DNA of 64,000 nt from Endomicrobium sp. (GCA_031262585.1 JAISHK010000007.1:17312-81311); one strand, 5' to 3'. Shown: positions 40,435 through 50,551, counted from the stretch's first letter. Made by a program: numbers and translations. The notes: generated by a model not told the origin, from the sequence alone.

Positions 40435-41397
40435 GTGTCTGTTGCATATAAACAAGCTGGTGTGAATGTTGATGTGGGCAATGAACTTGTAAAAAGATTA
40501 AAAAGAAAGTTTTCTAAAATAGGTGGTTTTGGCGGGCTGTTTCCATTAGTTGGAACGAAATATGATCTTGTCAGTTCTACAGACGGAGTAGGGACGAAGC
40601 TTAAGATTGCTTTTCTTACTAATAAACATGATAGTGTTGGAATAGATCTTGTAGCTATGAATGTAAATGATTTAGTATGTACGGGTGCGAGACCTTTGTT
40701 TTTTTTAGATTATTTTGCTTGTGGACAACTTAATATAGGGCAAGCGGAGAGTGTTATTAAGGGAATAGCTGAAGGTTGTAAATTATCTGGAGTCCAACTT
40801 ATTGGTGGTGAAACTGCCGAGATGCCTGGATTTTATAAAGACAATGAATATGATTTAGCTGGTTTTTCTGTAGGAATAATTGAAAGAGGTAAAGAAATTA
40901 ACGGCAATAAAATAAAGCATGGGGATGTTGTGATAGGATTGCCTTCAAGTGGTCCGCATTCAAATGGTTATTCCCTTATAAGAAAAGTGTTTTTAGATAG
41001 TGAATTAAAAAAATATTCAAAACAATTGCTTATACCTACAAAAATTTATGTTGAGGAAGTATTGTCAGTCATTGAGAAATTTAATTTTAAAAAACAAAAT
41101 ATAGTAGGGATTGTTCATATAACTGGGGGAAGTTTTTATGATAAGATAGCAAGAATTTTACCTAATAACACAAGAGTTATTATTGAAAAGAATTCGTGGG
41201 AAGTGCCTAAAATATTTAAACTTATTCAAAAGAAAGGAAATGTTTTGCTAAAGGATATGTATAGAATATTTAATATGGGAATAGGTATGATTTTAATTGT
41301 TTGTCCAGATGTTGCTATGAGAGTAAAGGAATTGTTTAAAGATGCAAAGATAATAGGATATGTTGAAAAAGGTAAAACTGGTGTTGAACTTATATGA
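40435..41397 (+). CDS. purM: Phosphoribosylformylglycinamidine cyclo-ligase (AIR synthetase)
   Basis: Closes the imidazole ring to make AIR, which PurE then uses; AIR also feeds ThiC. 320 residues, slightly short of the usual ~340. Motifs: YKQAGVNVDVGNELVKRLK at the start, STDGVGTKLKIAF, GIDLVAMNVNDLVCTGARPLFFLDYFA, LIGGETAEMPGFYKD, GLPSSGPHSNGYSL and HITGGSFYDKIARILP. Start is GTG at 40435, supported by AAGGAGA ten bases upstream. Its stop overlaps the purN start (ATGA). The short C-terminus still holds the NMGIGM region (IFNMGIGMILIV). Confidence 0.95.
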   Translation: MSVAYKQAGVNVDVGNELVKRLKRKFSKIGGFGGLFPLVGTKYDLVSSTDGVGTKLKIAFLTNKHDSVGIDLVAMNVNDLVCTGARPLFFLDYFACGQLNIGQAESVIKGIAEGCKLSGVQLIGGETAEMPGFYKDNEYDLAGFSVGIIERGKEINGNKIKHGDVVIGLPSSGPHSNGYSLIRKVFLDSELKKYSKQLLIPTKIYVEEVLSVIEKFNFKKQNIVGIVHITGGSFYDKIARILPNNTRVIIEKNSWEVPKIFKLIQKKGNVLLKDMYRIFNMGIGMILIVCPDVAMRVKELFKDAKIIGYVEKGKTGVELI

Positions 41398-41987
41398 TGT
41401 GTCTTGCAGTTTTAGTTTCAGGCAGTGGTTCAAATATGCAAAGTATTGTAGATTCTACCAAAGTCGGTATATTAAGAGGAGTAGCTAAAGTTGTTTTAGT
41501 TATTTCTAATAATCCTGATGCTTACGCTCTTGAAAGAGCCAAAAATGAAAATATAAAAGTAATTTGTTTTAAAAGAGAAAAATATGATGATGAAGAATCT
41601 TTTAATGATGTAATATTAACAGAATTGCAAATTGCAAAGGTTGATATTATTTGTCTTGCGGGTTATACGCGAATGTTAGGACAGAAAATAATAAAAACAT
41701 ATCCTAGAAGAATTCTTAATATACATCCATCTCTTTTGCCTAAATTTGGTGGTAAGGGAATGTATGGACATTATGTTCATGAAGCTGTTGTAGAAGCTAA
41801 GGAAACCAAATCTGGAGCTACTGTGCATTTTGTTGAGGAAGAGTATGATACTGGAAAAAGCATTATACAACGGGAAATTAAGATTTGTAACGCTGATACA
41901 TCACAAGATGTTGCTCAAAAAGTTTTAAGTATCGAGCATCAGATATATCCAGAAGCGATAAAAAAAGTAATAGAAGAACATAGTTAA
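41394..41987 (+). CDS. purN: Phosphoribosylglycinamide formyltransferase
   Basis: Transfers formyl from 10-formyl-THF (made by FolD in this window) to GAR. 197 residues. Motifs: LVSGSGSNMQSIVD near residue 7 (phosphate loop), LAGYTRMLGQKII, and the catalytic NIHPSLLPKFGGKGMYG near 108 with GATVHFVEEEYDTGKSII (catalytic Asp) near 145. The ATG overlaps the purM stop by four bases. purB begins 21 bases after its stop. No change in a key residue was seen. Confidence 0.97.
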   Translation: MMCLAVLVSGSGSNMQSIVDSTKVGILRGVAKVVLVISNNPDAYALERAKNENIKVICFKREKYDDEESFNDVILTELQIAKVDIICLAGYTRMLGQKIIKTYPRRILNIHPSLLPKFGGKGMYGHYVHEAVVEAKETKSGATVHFVEEEYDTGKSIIQREIKICNADTSQDVAQKVLSIEHQIYPEAIKKVIEEHS

Positions 41988-42008
41988 TATTTTAAAGAGG
42001 TGTTAATA

Positions 42009-43301
42009 ATGATTCCGCGTTATACAAAACCTGAAATGGCTATAATTTGGTCGGATGAGAATAGGTTTCAAAAAATGCTTGAGGTAGAAATTTTTGCTGC
42101 TGAAGCTATGTCTAAATTAGGAATTGTTCCCAGTAGAGCCATTAAAATAATAAAAGAGAAAGCGAAAATTAATGTTAAAAGGATAAATGAATTAGAGCTT
42201 ACAATAAAACATGATGTAATATCTTTTTTAACAGCGGTCGTTGAAACTATAGGATGTGAAGGAAGGTTTTTACATTTAGGGTTGACTTCTTCTGACATTT
42301 TAGACACTGCTACTGGTGCTCAGCTAAGGCAATCTATGAAATTACTTATAGATGAAACAAAAAAACTATCTATTGTAACGGCTAAGCTTGCTAAAAAGTA
42401 TAAAATGACTCCTATTATTGGAAGGACACATGGCATTCATGCAGAACCGATGACGTTTGGGTTAAAAGTTGCATCTTGGTATTGTGAGATTATGAGGTCA
42501 TTAGATAGACTTAAATATGCTTTAGAAACTGTAAGTTATGGGAAAGTCTCTGGTGCTGTAGGTTCTATGGCACATTTAGATCCTAGTGTTGAAAAATATG
42601 TTTGTCAAAAAATGGGGCTGAAACCGGAACCTGTTTCAACACAAGTTATCCCGCGTGATAGGCACTCAGTTTATATTTCTAGCCTTGCGCTTGTAGGATC
42701 TACTCTTGAAAGAATTGCTACTGAGATAAGACATCTGCAAAGAACTGAAGTTGCAGAATCTGAAGAACCTTTTACAAAAGGACAAAAAGGTTCTTCGGCG
42801 ATGCCTCATAAAAGGAATCCCATAATTTCTGAAAATATATGTGGTCTTGCACGATTGCTAAGAGGATATGCTCAAACAGCTATGGAGAATATTTCTCTTT
42901 GGCATGAGCGCGATATAAGTCATTCATCAACAGAAAGAATTATGTTCCCAGATGCTTCAATAATTTTACATTATATGCTTGTAAGGATGAAAAATTTGTT
43001 AACTGGTCTTAATGTTTATCCTAATAATATGTTAATAAATTTAGATAAGACTAAAGATGTTGTTTTTTCAGGTACTGTGTTACTTTCTCTCATTGATAAA
43101 GGAATATCCAGAGAAACAGCTTATGCTATAGTTCAAACTGCTGCTTTTAATGCTAGAGATAATAAAATATCTTTTGAAGAATCGTGTCTAAAGAACTTAG
43201 AAATACAAAAATATTTAACTGCGGAAGAAATAAAAAAAAAATGTGATATCAGAATTCATTTTAAAAATATAGATTATATATTTAAGCGGACATTTAAATA
43301 A
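42009..43301 (+). CDS. purB: Adenylosuccinate lyase
   Basis: Cleaves SAICAR to AICAR and adenylosuccinate to AMP. 430 residues. Motifs: IPRYTKPEMAIIWSD at the start, HDVISFLTAV near residue 65, GLTSSDILDTA, IIGRTHGIHAEPMTFG near 138, the fumarase-type signature KGSSAMPHKRNP near 263, and WHERDISHSSTERIM near 300. I chose ATG 42009 because AAAGAGG lies eight bases ahead; GTG 42000 is in frame but forms part of that ribosome site. It is the last gene of the nucleotide cluster; 3.4 kb of decayed DNA follows. Confidence 0.97.
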   Translation: MIPRYTKPEMAIIWSDENRFQKMLEVEIFAAEAMSKLGIVPSRAIKIIKEKAKINVKRINELELTIKHDVISFLTAVVETIGCEGRFLHLGLTSSDILDTATGAQLRQSMKLLIDETKKLSIVTAKLAKKYKMTPIIGRTHGIHAEPMTFGLKVASWYCEIMRSLDRLKYALETVSYGKVSGAVGSMAHLDPSVEKYVCQKMGLKPEPVSTQVIPRDRHSVYISSLALVGSTLERIATEIRHLQRTEVAESEEPFTKGQKGSSAMPHKRNPIISENICGLARLLRGYAQTAMENISLWHERDISHSSTERIMFPDASIILHYMLVRMKNLLTGLNVYPNNMLINLDKTKDVVFSGTVLLSLIDKGISRETAYAIVQTAAFNARDNKISFEESCLKNLEIQKYLTAEEIKKKCDIRIHFKNIDYIFKRTFK

Positions 43302-46300
43302 ATTGATTAAATTGGTTTAAAAAATCGAAAACAATTATAAGAAAAAATGTTGTGAATACATATAAAGAATTAGTAATAGAACAAAATATAGAGTAATATA
43401 GGCGTTGAGTAAAATTTATTATCAAATTGATGATTTTAGTAATAAAACAATTGTATTTTTTAATTCTTAAAATGTATTTACAAAGTTAAATTTAAAATGT
43501 TAAAATTTTATTTGTATTTTTCAGTAACGCGAAAAGTCTGGTAATTATTTTAAAATATAACAATGCAATATTTAAAGTAAAAACATGTGTTTTAAAATAT
43601 TAAATATTAAAAAATTTTAAAGATTAAAATTTAAAAAGAGTATTTAAAAATGTTTATTGTCAATTATTTTTTTTGTGTTATGAGTGTTAAAATATATAAT
43701 TAATATAAATCTTTAGAGTGATTATTTAGTTTCCTGTAATATAAAGATTTGCTGGAGATGATGAAAAGCATTTTAAATTTTTTGTTATTTATAACGGTTC
43801 ATTTCATGCAAAAAAGAATTCAATTTTAAAAATTTATATACATTTTGCATTTATTATTTATGAGAGTTGTAATCATCAAGAATAGAAATAGGAATTTTTT
43901 GGTGATTGGGGTTCTGGTGTATTTTCTGTTTTATGCAGTTGTTTTAGAAGTAAAAAAGAATAAACAAGAAAACAACAAATATCGTAATTAAAATCCAGTT
44001 TTTAGCTATTGCTGGAAAATGTAGTGGTGGTAAAAGATTGTATCTAAAAACAATATGGACACATTAAAGAGTTTGTAAATTTGATGCAGGAAAATGAAAA
44101 TATTTGATTGGCAAAGAGTCTAAAACACATTTTTAATGGTAATTAAAATATAAGATATGTGTTTTGAGGATTTTTGTTTTAACTTTTAAAAAATTTATGA
44201 GAATATTATAGTTAGTTAAATGTATTTTCAGAAAGACTAAATGAAGAATATTTTAACTTTTGTTATATTGTTAAGTCGTATAAAAAATTAGCCTTTGTTA
44301 TTGTGTATGATATGGATGAGCATTAAGTTTCATAACTTTTTTGTGCACTTGCAAATGTTAAAAGTTAAAAGATAGATTTTATTTTAAGGTTTATCGTGAA
44401 AGTGTATCTGTAATTTCAGATTTTCTGGAACTGTTGTTCAGAATTTGCGCTATTCTTTAGAGTTAAATTTTCTATAAATTCAATTATAGTATTTGAGAAT
44501 GAGCAATTAGTAGCGAATGTAGATAGGATTGTGATATTTGAATATAAAAAATATATGTTTTAGATTTGCAAATATATTAATTTGGGGAAAAGTTTAAAAA
44601 GAATGTTGCCATTTCCAGATAAGCTCTTAAATCTATTAGCAGTTTCTGAATTTAAAATTATATCTGACAATTCTGAATTTGTGGCCAGTCGGAAAAATGT
44701 GAAAAATTATATCTTAATGAGAGAAACAAAAATAGAGGATATATTTTTAATAAATTAAGGTAGACATTATATATTTGAATATTGTTTATTCAAAAAGTAG
44801 AAGGTGATATCAAAATTTAAAAGAGTGATGCAATTGATAGTTATTTCAAAAGAGATAAAAATTAGGTTGTTAAAATTGGCCAAATTGTATAATGAATATA
44901 ATCTTAAATGGTTCTTAGTATTTTATATAAATTTAATGACAATTATAATATTTGGTAAAATTTTTTTTAGAAGTAATGGAAGTTATATCAATTTTTAGTA
45001 ATTATTTAAGATAGATTTAGATAATTAAGAAAAGCAACTAAATATAGAAATGTACAAGAAATGCTACGTGATGTTTTTTGTAAATATTAATATGTAAGCT
45101 GAAATTAAATATTGATTAAAAATAATTCAAAATTTAGTGTTACGTTCTTTTTAAGAAGTACGAAAAGAATTATTAACTTCTTAACAACATTAAGTGGAAT
45201 TAATAGAGAAATTGTATCTTCTCAAAATATGTTAAGATTTTACTTAAAATGAATAAGTATAGTGAAAAGTTTTTTCTAATAAATATAATCTTAAATTTAC
45301 CTTAATTTTTAACTTATCCAATGGTGGTATGTAAAAATGAAATTTAAAAGAGAAAAGTTGAATGTTGTCAAAATGCATTGAACTAATTGTAAAAATATTG
45401 AAAAATTCTTTTTTATAAGATCTTTGTCTTTGGAAATTATGTTATTTTTGAAAGTAGTTAATTATACTATTTTAAAAGTTAAGATGTTATAGTAATCTCA
45501 AAAATATTTTATTTTTATTAACTTTAGTTATCTCATTTTTAGTTAATACAATAAGAGAGTGTGGTGAAACTTAAATGCGATAAAGAAAGATATTTTTAAA
45601 AGAATAATGTAAATAATGAACTTATTGTGTTTAAAAGACGTATTTAAAAATGATACTAAATTTGTGTTTAGTAATATTTGAGAAAAAGGAGGTTAGAATA
45701 ATAACCGAATGAGTAGGAAAAGATTTGAAAAAACAGCAGATAATTGGATAGTTTATAGTATCTTCATGCAAATATAGGTTAATAATAAAAGTTTTACTAG
45801 TTTGGTGAATGATATAAAGTATATAGAGATAAATTAAAAGATTAAAAATGAAAAATTGTGATAAGAAAAAAGTCTGTAAAAAATACCATTAAAAGTTTTA
45901 TATTTTGTAAGATAATTCACAAAAAATCACAAGCAAATATTTGAGGGATGTGTGTATAAGAAGTTAAAAATAGAAATAAATGGAAAAAAGAGAGTTTGGT
46001 TAAAGAGCAAAAATAAAAAGAATAGCAAGTGTTTTGATATGAGTGTGTAATGAGTAAAGAAGAAGTATTAGAAGGTGGGAACGAAGTGAGTTTGGATTTA
46101 GAAAAATGATAATAGAAGATAATTGTGATAATGGACTAAGAGTAAAAGAAGGAGATTAAAGAGATGAAAAGAAATAAGAATAAGAAGAGGATATGAGTAA
46201 CAGATAATAGTTTATCTAAGTTAGAAAAAATGTCGGCAATAATAAAATATAAAGGAAATGTTTGCCTAATTACAGTATCAAACGTTGAAAATGCTATAAC

Positions 46301-46759
46301 TGTGTAGTTCTAGTGTGTCATAAAGCTGCAGAATTTGAAGTTTTAAAGCAGATTAGTGGTAGGAAGAATTATGAATCTAAAAAAACGTAAATACTAGTCA
46401 GATTGAATTATTAATGAAGTCGTAAGAAAATACATTTTAAATAAAAAATTAGACAATTATGTACCTTTTTGACTGGTGTTATTATATAAAATATTAATGT
46501 TTATAGAAATGTTGGCAAAATATTATATATCTAAAAATAAGATATTAGAAAAATTTAAACAAAATAAGAGAATAAACAGTTACAGAAAAAGATAAATGGA
46601 AATTATGTTTGTAGTTTGATAGTGTAAAATCATAATATTAAGTTTAATATTACACAGTGTGTTGTTATATCTTTTTTTTAGGCTTATTAAGACAGATAGT
46701 TAAAGGAAATCAATAAAAGTAATTTTATATGTTTTTTGAGTACGGAAATATTGGTTTTT
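43302..46759. other. Decayed stretch between purB and lnt
   Basis: About 3.45 kb without an intact gene. Traces on the plus strand, such as LAIAGKCSGGKRLYLK near 44010 (P-loop-like), FVIVYDMDEH near 44300 and LLAVSEFKIISDNSEFVAS near 44630, suggest at least one lost ATPase- or GTPase-like gene of unknown family. The open frame at 44804-44998 has no ribosome site or homology signal and is not called. The part 45850-46220 is purine-rich and holds one copy of a decayed repeat (see 45911). Confidence 0.45.
45911..45960 (+). repeat. Decayed dispersed repeat, copy A
   Basis: This ~50-base stretch resembles 52638-52688 at about three quarters of positions, including an exact ACAAAAAATCACA core. Read in the same frame the copies give IHKKSQANI and IYKKSQAGI, so differences are largely silent or conservative. 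That looks like two remnants of one former protein family rather than a regulatory repeat. Confidence 0.45.
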
Positions 46760-48283
46760 ATGAAACTAACATTAAATTATAAAAAAAAAATATTGTGTGC
46801 TGTTACAGGTTTGCTTGCAGTATTTGCTTTTCCTAAATTTGATTTATTTTTTTTGATATGGATAGCTTTTTTGCCGTTAATTTCTGTAGTAGTGAAATCA
46901 AAAACAATAAATTCTTTTTTTTATGGATTTTTTTCAGGATTTGTTTTCAATGTCATGGGTCTTTATTGGCTTGTCCCGATGCTTCAGTTTAATACAGGTT
47001 CCTTACTGCAGGCAGTAGTTGCTTCTTGTGTTTTATGGTCATATTTGGCGTTATATTGGGGAATATGGAGTTTGTACTTAAACTTATCGGTAAATATAAA
47101 GCTTGAAGTTATAAAAAATAAATTCTACTCAAATATTTTAATAATTTTTTTTAATACATCTTTTTGGGTATTTTTAGAATATATAAGAACTTATTTTATC
47201 ATAGGTTTCCCATGGATGCTTATAGGATATTCTCAATTTAAGTTTATTGAGATTATACAAATAGCAGAATTTACAGGAATTTACGGTGTTTCATTTCTTA
47301 TAATGTTTTGTAATCTATGTTTTTATTTTTGGATTTTTGAAAAAAAAGGTGTTGATTATTTTTATGTTGTAGTTTTAATTCTTATTGCAGTTTGGTTATT
47401 TGGCATAGTTAGAGTTGATAAATTTAAATTTTGTGGAGAAAAAGAGTTTAGTGTTTCAATTGTACAACCTAATATTGAACAGAGTATAAAGTGGGTTAAG
47501 TCTTATGAAGATAATATTTTATTTACTTTAAAAAAATATGCTTCTGAAATTAGCAAAATTAAGACGGATCTTGTTCTGTGGCCAGAAAGTGCTATTACAG
47601 GTTTTATTCCATATAATGAAAAATTTTATAATAAAGCAAAAAAATTAGTAAGTATTGCTGGTGGTTTAAATATTATTGGAACGCCTTACAATGAAGGATA
47701 TAAAACGTATAATGCTGTTTTGTATTTTGAAAATGCTTTTGAATATAAGACTGTTCACAAAAAAAATCATTTGCTTCCTTTTGGCGAGTTCATTCCGTTT
47801 AGAAAATTTTTAGCGAAATTTTTGGGTGCTTTAAATAATATGGGAGATTTTGAAAGAGGCAAAGATACAAATGTTTTTAGTAATGGTGAAATTTATGTAG
47901 GGTCTATAATATGTTCTGAAAATTTTCTCCCTGATATATCAAGAAAATTTGTTCTTTCAGGAGCAAAAGTTATTACAAATCATACAAATGACGCATGGTT
48001 TTTTGATACAGCGGCACCTTATCAGCATTTTATAATGAATGTATTTAGGGCTATTGAAAATCGTAAAGCTGTTTTAGTGTCTGCAAATTCCGGTATTTCT
48101 GGGATTATTGAAGCTTCAGGTTTGATTGTTAATATGGCGCCATGTTCAAAAGAAGCGTTGATTAGAGGTGTTTTTTTTCAAAATAATTTTAGAACTTTTT
48201 ATACGAAACATGGCGATGTGTTTGTTTACGTATGTATGGGAGTAGTTTTTGCTATGATTATGTTTTTATGTGCGTTGTTCTGA
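46760..48283 (+). CDS. lnt: Apolipoprotein N-acyltransferase
   Basis: Adds the third acyl chain to lipoproteins in the inner membrane. 507 residues. The first ~220 form six or more membrane helices; a periplasmic nitrilase domain follows with the catalytic triad Glu in LVLWPESAITG, Lys in HKKNHLLPFGEFIPFR and Cys in VGSIICSENFLPD. The NTNDAWF-like NHTNDAWFFDTAAPYQH and a final membrane helix are also present. I chose ATG 46760; TTG 46736 upstream is in frame, and neither has a strong ribosome site. Its presence implies lipoproteins and probably an outer membrane. prfB follows after 62 bases. Confidence 0.92.
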   Translation: MKLTLNYKKKILCAVTGLLAVFAFPKFDLFFLIWIAFLPLISVVVKSKTINSFFYGFFSGFVFNVMGLYWLVPMLQFNTGSLLQAVVASCVLWSYLALYWGIWSLYLNLSVNIKLEVIKNKFYSNILIIFFNTSFWVFLEYIRTYFIIGFPWMLIGYSQFKFIEIIQIAEFTGIYGVSFLIMFCNLCFYFWIFEKKGVDYFYVVVLILIAVWLFGIVRVDKFKFCGEKEFSVSIVQPNIEQSIKWVKSYEDNILFTLKKYASEISKIKTDLVLWPESAITGFIPYNEKFYNKAKKLVSIAGGLNIIGTPYNEGYKTYNAVLYFENAFEYKTVHKKNHLLPFGEFIPFRKFLAKFLGALNNMGDFERGKDTNVFSNGEIYVGSIICSENFLPDISRKFVLSGAKVITNHTNDAWFFDTAAPYQHFIMNVFRAIENRKAVLVSANSGISGIIEASGLIVNMAPCSKEALIRGVFFQNNFRTFYTKHGDVFVYVCMGVVFAMIMFLCALF

Positions 48284-48345
48284 TTGCAGTGTTAATAAGT
48301 AAAAAAAATTAACTGTTTTTAGAGTTTACATAGAGAGGTTATAAA

Positions 48346-49432
48346 ATGTTGATACAACAAAAAGAAAGAATGGATGCGTTAAGGAGGTCTCTTTGATATT
48401 GATGCAAAATTAAAAAGAATCAAGGAGCTTGAGCTTAAAATAGTGATTCCTAATTTTTGGAATGATCAAAATATGGCTAAGCAAATCATGTCTGAACTTG
48501 ATGGGTTAAAAAAAATAAATAAAGTTTGGAATAATTTAAATCTGCAGATTAAAGAGTTGATTGATCTGAAAGAGATTGTAGAAAATGAAAATGATGAAAG
48601 CACTTTAAAAGAGATTGAAAATGCTAGTTTTGAACTTGAAAGAGCACTTATTGCTTTTGAGACAAAAATTAAACTTAACGATCATCATGATAAAAGTAAT
48701 GCCATTGTATCTATACATGCAGGTGCAGGTGGTACTGAATCGTGTGACTGGGTGCAAATGTTGGTAAGAATGTATTCTAGATGGTCCGAAGATAAAAACT
48801 TTGAAGTAGAAGTTGTTGATAGTTTAGATGGCGAAGAAACTGGTTTGAAAAGCATAACTATGATAGTAAAAGGCGAACATGCTTATGGATTTTTACAATC
48901 TGAAATAGGTGTTCATAGACTTGTTAGAATTTCTCCTTTTGATTCAAATAAAAGAAGACATACGTCCTTTTGTTCTGTTGACGTTATACCTGAAGTAGAA
49001 GATAATATAAATATAGTGATAGAAGATAAAGATATAAGAATTGATACTTATAGATCTTCCGGGGCAGGTGGACAGCATGTAAATAAAACTGATTCTGCAG
49101 TAAGAATTATACATTTAACTACTGGAATAGTGGTTCAGTCACAAAATGAGCGCTCACAAATAAAAAATAGAGCGATAGCGATGAAACTTTTAAAAGCAAA
49201 ATTATATGAATTGGAACAAAAAAGACAACGTGCTTATTATGATAAGCATTATGATGAAAAAGGTGCTATAGAATGGGGTAATCAGGTGCGTTCTTATATT
49301 TTTATGCCTTATCAACTTGTAAAAGATCATAGAACCGGTTATGAAACTTCGCAAGTTAGCTTAATTATGGATGGTAGAATAGATAATTTTATAGATGCTT
49401 ATCTATCTTGGAAACTTAAAAAAAATGGATAA
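48346..49432 (+). CDS. prfB: Peptide chain release factor 2 with programmed +1 frameshift
   Basis: Terminates at UGA and UAA. The first frame (ATG 48346) codes MLIQQKERMDALRRSL and meets TGA at 48394. Sliding +1 at CTT TGA gives DIDAKLKRIKELELK and continues to 49432, total 361 residues. The site has an internal AGGAGG three bases before CTT, exactly like the E. coli autoregulatory signal. The base after TGA is T, where C is usual. Motifs: codon-recognition SPF in RISPFDSNKRRHTSF and catalytic GAGGQHVNKTDSAVRI. Low RF2 favours the shift, so expression is self-adjusting. GAGAGG lies about nine bases before the ATG. Confidence 0.95.
48382..48396 (+). promoter_or_regulatory. prfB programmed frameshift signal
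   Basis: AGGAGG TCT CTT TGA: internal Shine-Dalgarno (48382-48387), slippery CTT (48391-48393) and in-frame TGA (48394-48396). A +1 slip joins the two halves of prfB. All elements are spaced as in known prfB genes. Confidence 0.93.
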
Positions 49433-49671
49433 CGATATTTTTTTTATCGCTAGCTTGAAAATTAGAAAATATTATGGTACAATAAAAAATATGGTTGTTT
49501 ATATTTTATAACTGACATAATTTAAATTTTGATTGACCTTTATTTAAGATCCTTGAAATTATAAAATTGTCTGAGAATGTAGTGATAGAAGTGTCTTTGT
49601 TTGTAAATAGTTTTAAAATGAAATTAAAATTTGTGTTCGTTAAGTTGATAATTATACAAATTGACTTTAAT

Positions 49672-49701
49672 TTGACAAAATAAAATTAATTTATATACAA
49701 T
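49672..49701 (+). promoter_or_regulatory. Promoter of the rpsP-rnhB operon
   Basis: TTGACA (49672-49677), 18-base spacer, TACAAT (49696-49701): a perfect -35 and a 5-of-6 -10. It lies 38 bases before rpsP. The rest of the 306-base gap after prfB holds nothing recognised; a short AT hairpin (CGATA-TTTTTT-TATCG) right after the prfB stop has no poly-T tail. Confidence 0.75.
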
Positions 49702-49738
49702 CTGATTTCGCAAAATTTATAGTGTGGAGGCGTAAAAT

Positions 49739-49981
49739 ATGACGGTTCGTTTGCGTTTACAAAGAATGGGTAGACCAAAAAGACCTTTCTATAGAGTTGT
49801 TGCAATCGATCAGAGAGCCAAAAGAGATGGAAAACCTATAGAAATACTTGGTCAATATTATCCTATTTCTGTAGGTAAAAAATTTAATATTAATATTGAA
49901 AGATTGAATTATTGGTTATGTGCTGGAGCTAAAGCTTCAGAAACAGTTGCTGTATTAATAAAAAAAAATCAAGCAAGTTGA
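49739..49981 (+). CDS. rpsP: Ribosomal protein S16
   Basis: Small-subunit assembly protein, 80 residues, complete. It opens VRLRLQRMGRPKRPFYRVVAIDQRAKRDGKPIE with GQYYPI, the family's diagnostic N-terminus, and ends SETVAVLIKK. GGAGG lies nine bases before the ATG. First gene of the rpsP-khpA-rimM-trmD-rplS-rnhB operon, a widely conserved order. Confidence 0.98.
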   Translation: MTVRLRLQRMGRPKRPFYRVVAIDQRAKRDGKPIEILGQYYPISVGKKFNINIERLNYWLCAGAKASETVAVLIKKNQAS

Positions 49982-50013
49982 GCGAAATAATTGCTTGGTA
50001 GAGGAGAGGACGT

Positions 50014-50244
50014 ATGAAAGAACTAGTGCTTTTAATTGCGCAGGCTTTGGTAGATAATTCGGATAAAGTAGAAGTTAAAGAAATTGCTGGCGAGAAAGCA
50101 ACTGTTTTAGAGTTAAAGGTAGCTGACGGAGATAGAGGGAAAATTATTGGAAAGGAAGGTAGAATTATAAAAGCAATAAGAATTATTGTAAATTCAGCTT
50201 CGGCAAAACTAAGTAAAAGGGCAACTGTTGAGGTAGTAGAGTGA
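50014..50244 (+). CDS. khpA: KH-domain RNA-binding protein (KhpA)
   Basis: 76 residues forming a single type II KH domain. The motif DGDRGKIIGKEGRIIKAIRIIVNSASAKL contains the GxxG loop (GKEG) preceded by I-G. Small KH proteins at this operon position (between rpsP and rimM) bind many small RNAs and, in Gram-positive bacteria, act with KhpB/Jag in cell-wall control. In this window Jag has lost its own KH and R3H domains (54.5 kb), so any such pair would be altered here. GAGAGGA lies before the ATG. The next start (rimM) follows five bases after the stop. Confidence 0.93.
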   Translation: MKELVLLIAQALVDNSDKVEVKEIAGEKATVLELKVADGDRGKIIGKEGRIIKAIRIIVNSASAKLSKRATVEVVE

Positions 50245-50248
50245 TGAT

Positions 50249-50551
50249 ATGAACTTAAAATGGAAAATATATGATATTTTGGGTTTTGAAGTTTTTAACC
50301 AAAGGGGAGAGCGGATAGGGATTCTTTCTAATGTTATAGCTACTGGTAGCAATGATGTTTGGATTGTAAAATATTATAATGAGGAGATATTAATTCCAGC
50401 TTTAAAAAATATAGTGAAAGAAGTAAATGTTATGAGAAAAAAAATTTTTATTGCTTTACCTAAAGAATATGAAGAAATTTATAATCATAGTCAATTGAAG
50501 TCTGCAGATGATGTTGTTGAGTATAATGGCTATTTTGTTTATGAAGATTGA
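50249..50551 (+). CDS. rimM: RimM reduced to its PRC-barrel domain
   Basis: RimM helps 16S rRNA maturation by binding S19. A normal RimM has ~170 residues: an N-terminal RimM beta-barrel (G.I...hGi.GE) then a PRC barrel. This gene is 100 residues. It shows only the second domain: LGFEVFNQRGERIGILSNVIATGSNDVWIV, then EEILIPALKNIVKEVNVMRKKIFIALPKEY. No trace of the first domain precedes it; khpA ends five bases upstream. The position between khpA and trmD is the normal one for rimM. The last 11 bases overlap trmD. Either a functional fragment or a protein on the way to loss. Confidence 0.8.
   Translation: MNLKWKIYDILGFEVFNQRGERIGILSNVIATGSNDVWIVKYYNEEILIPALKNIVKEVNVMRKKIFIALPKEYEEIYNHSQLKSADDVVEYNGYFVYED

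Noticed and set aside
44804..44998. Open frame of 64 codons downstream of purB
   Set aside because: No ribosome site, no family and surrounded by stop-rich decayed DNA.
45951..45959. TGTGTATAA, a perfect DnaA box on the minus strand
   Set aside because: A single box without a cluster, inside a decayed repeat; no evidence for an origin.
49433..49460. Hairpin after prfB as a rho-independent terminator
   Set aside because: The stem is five AT-rich pairs and no T tail follows.
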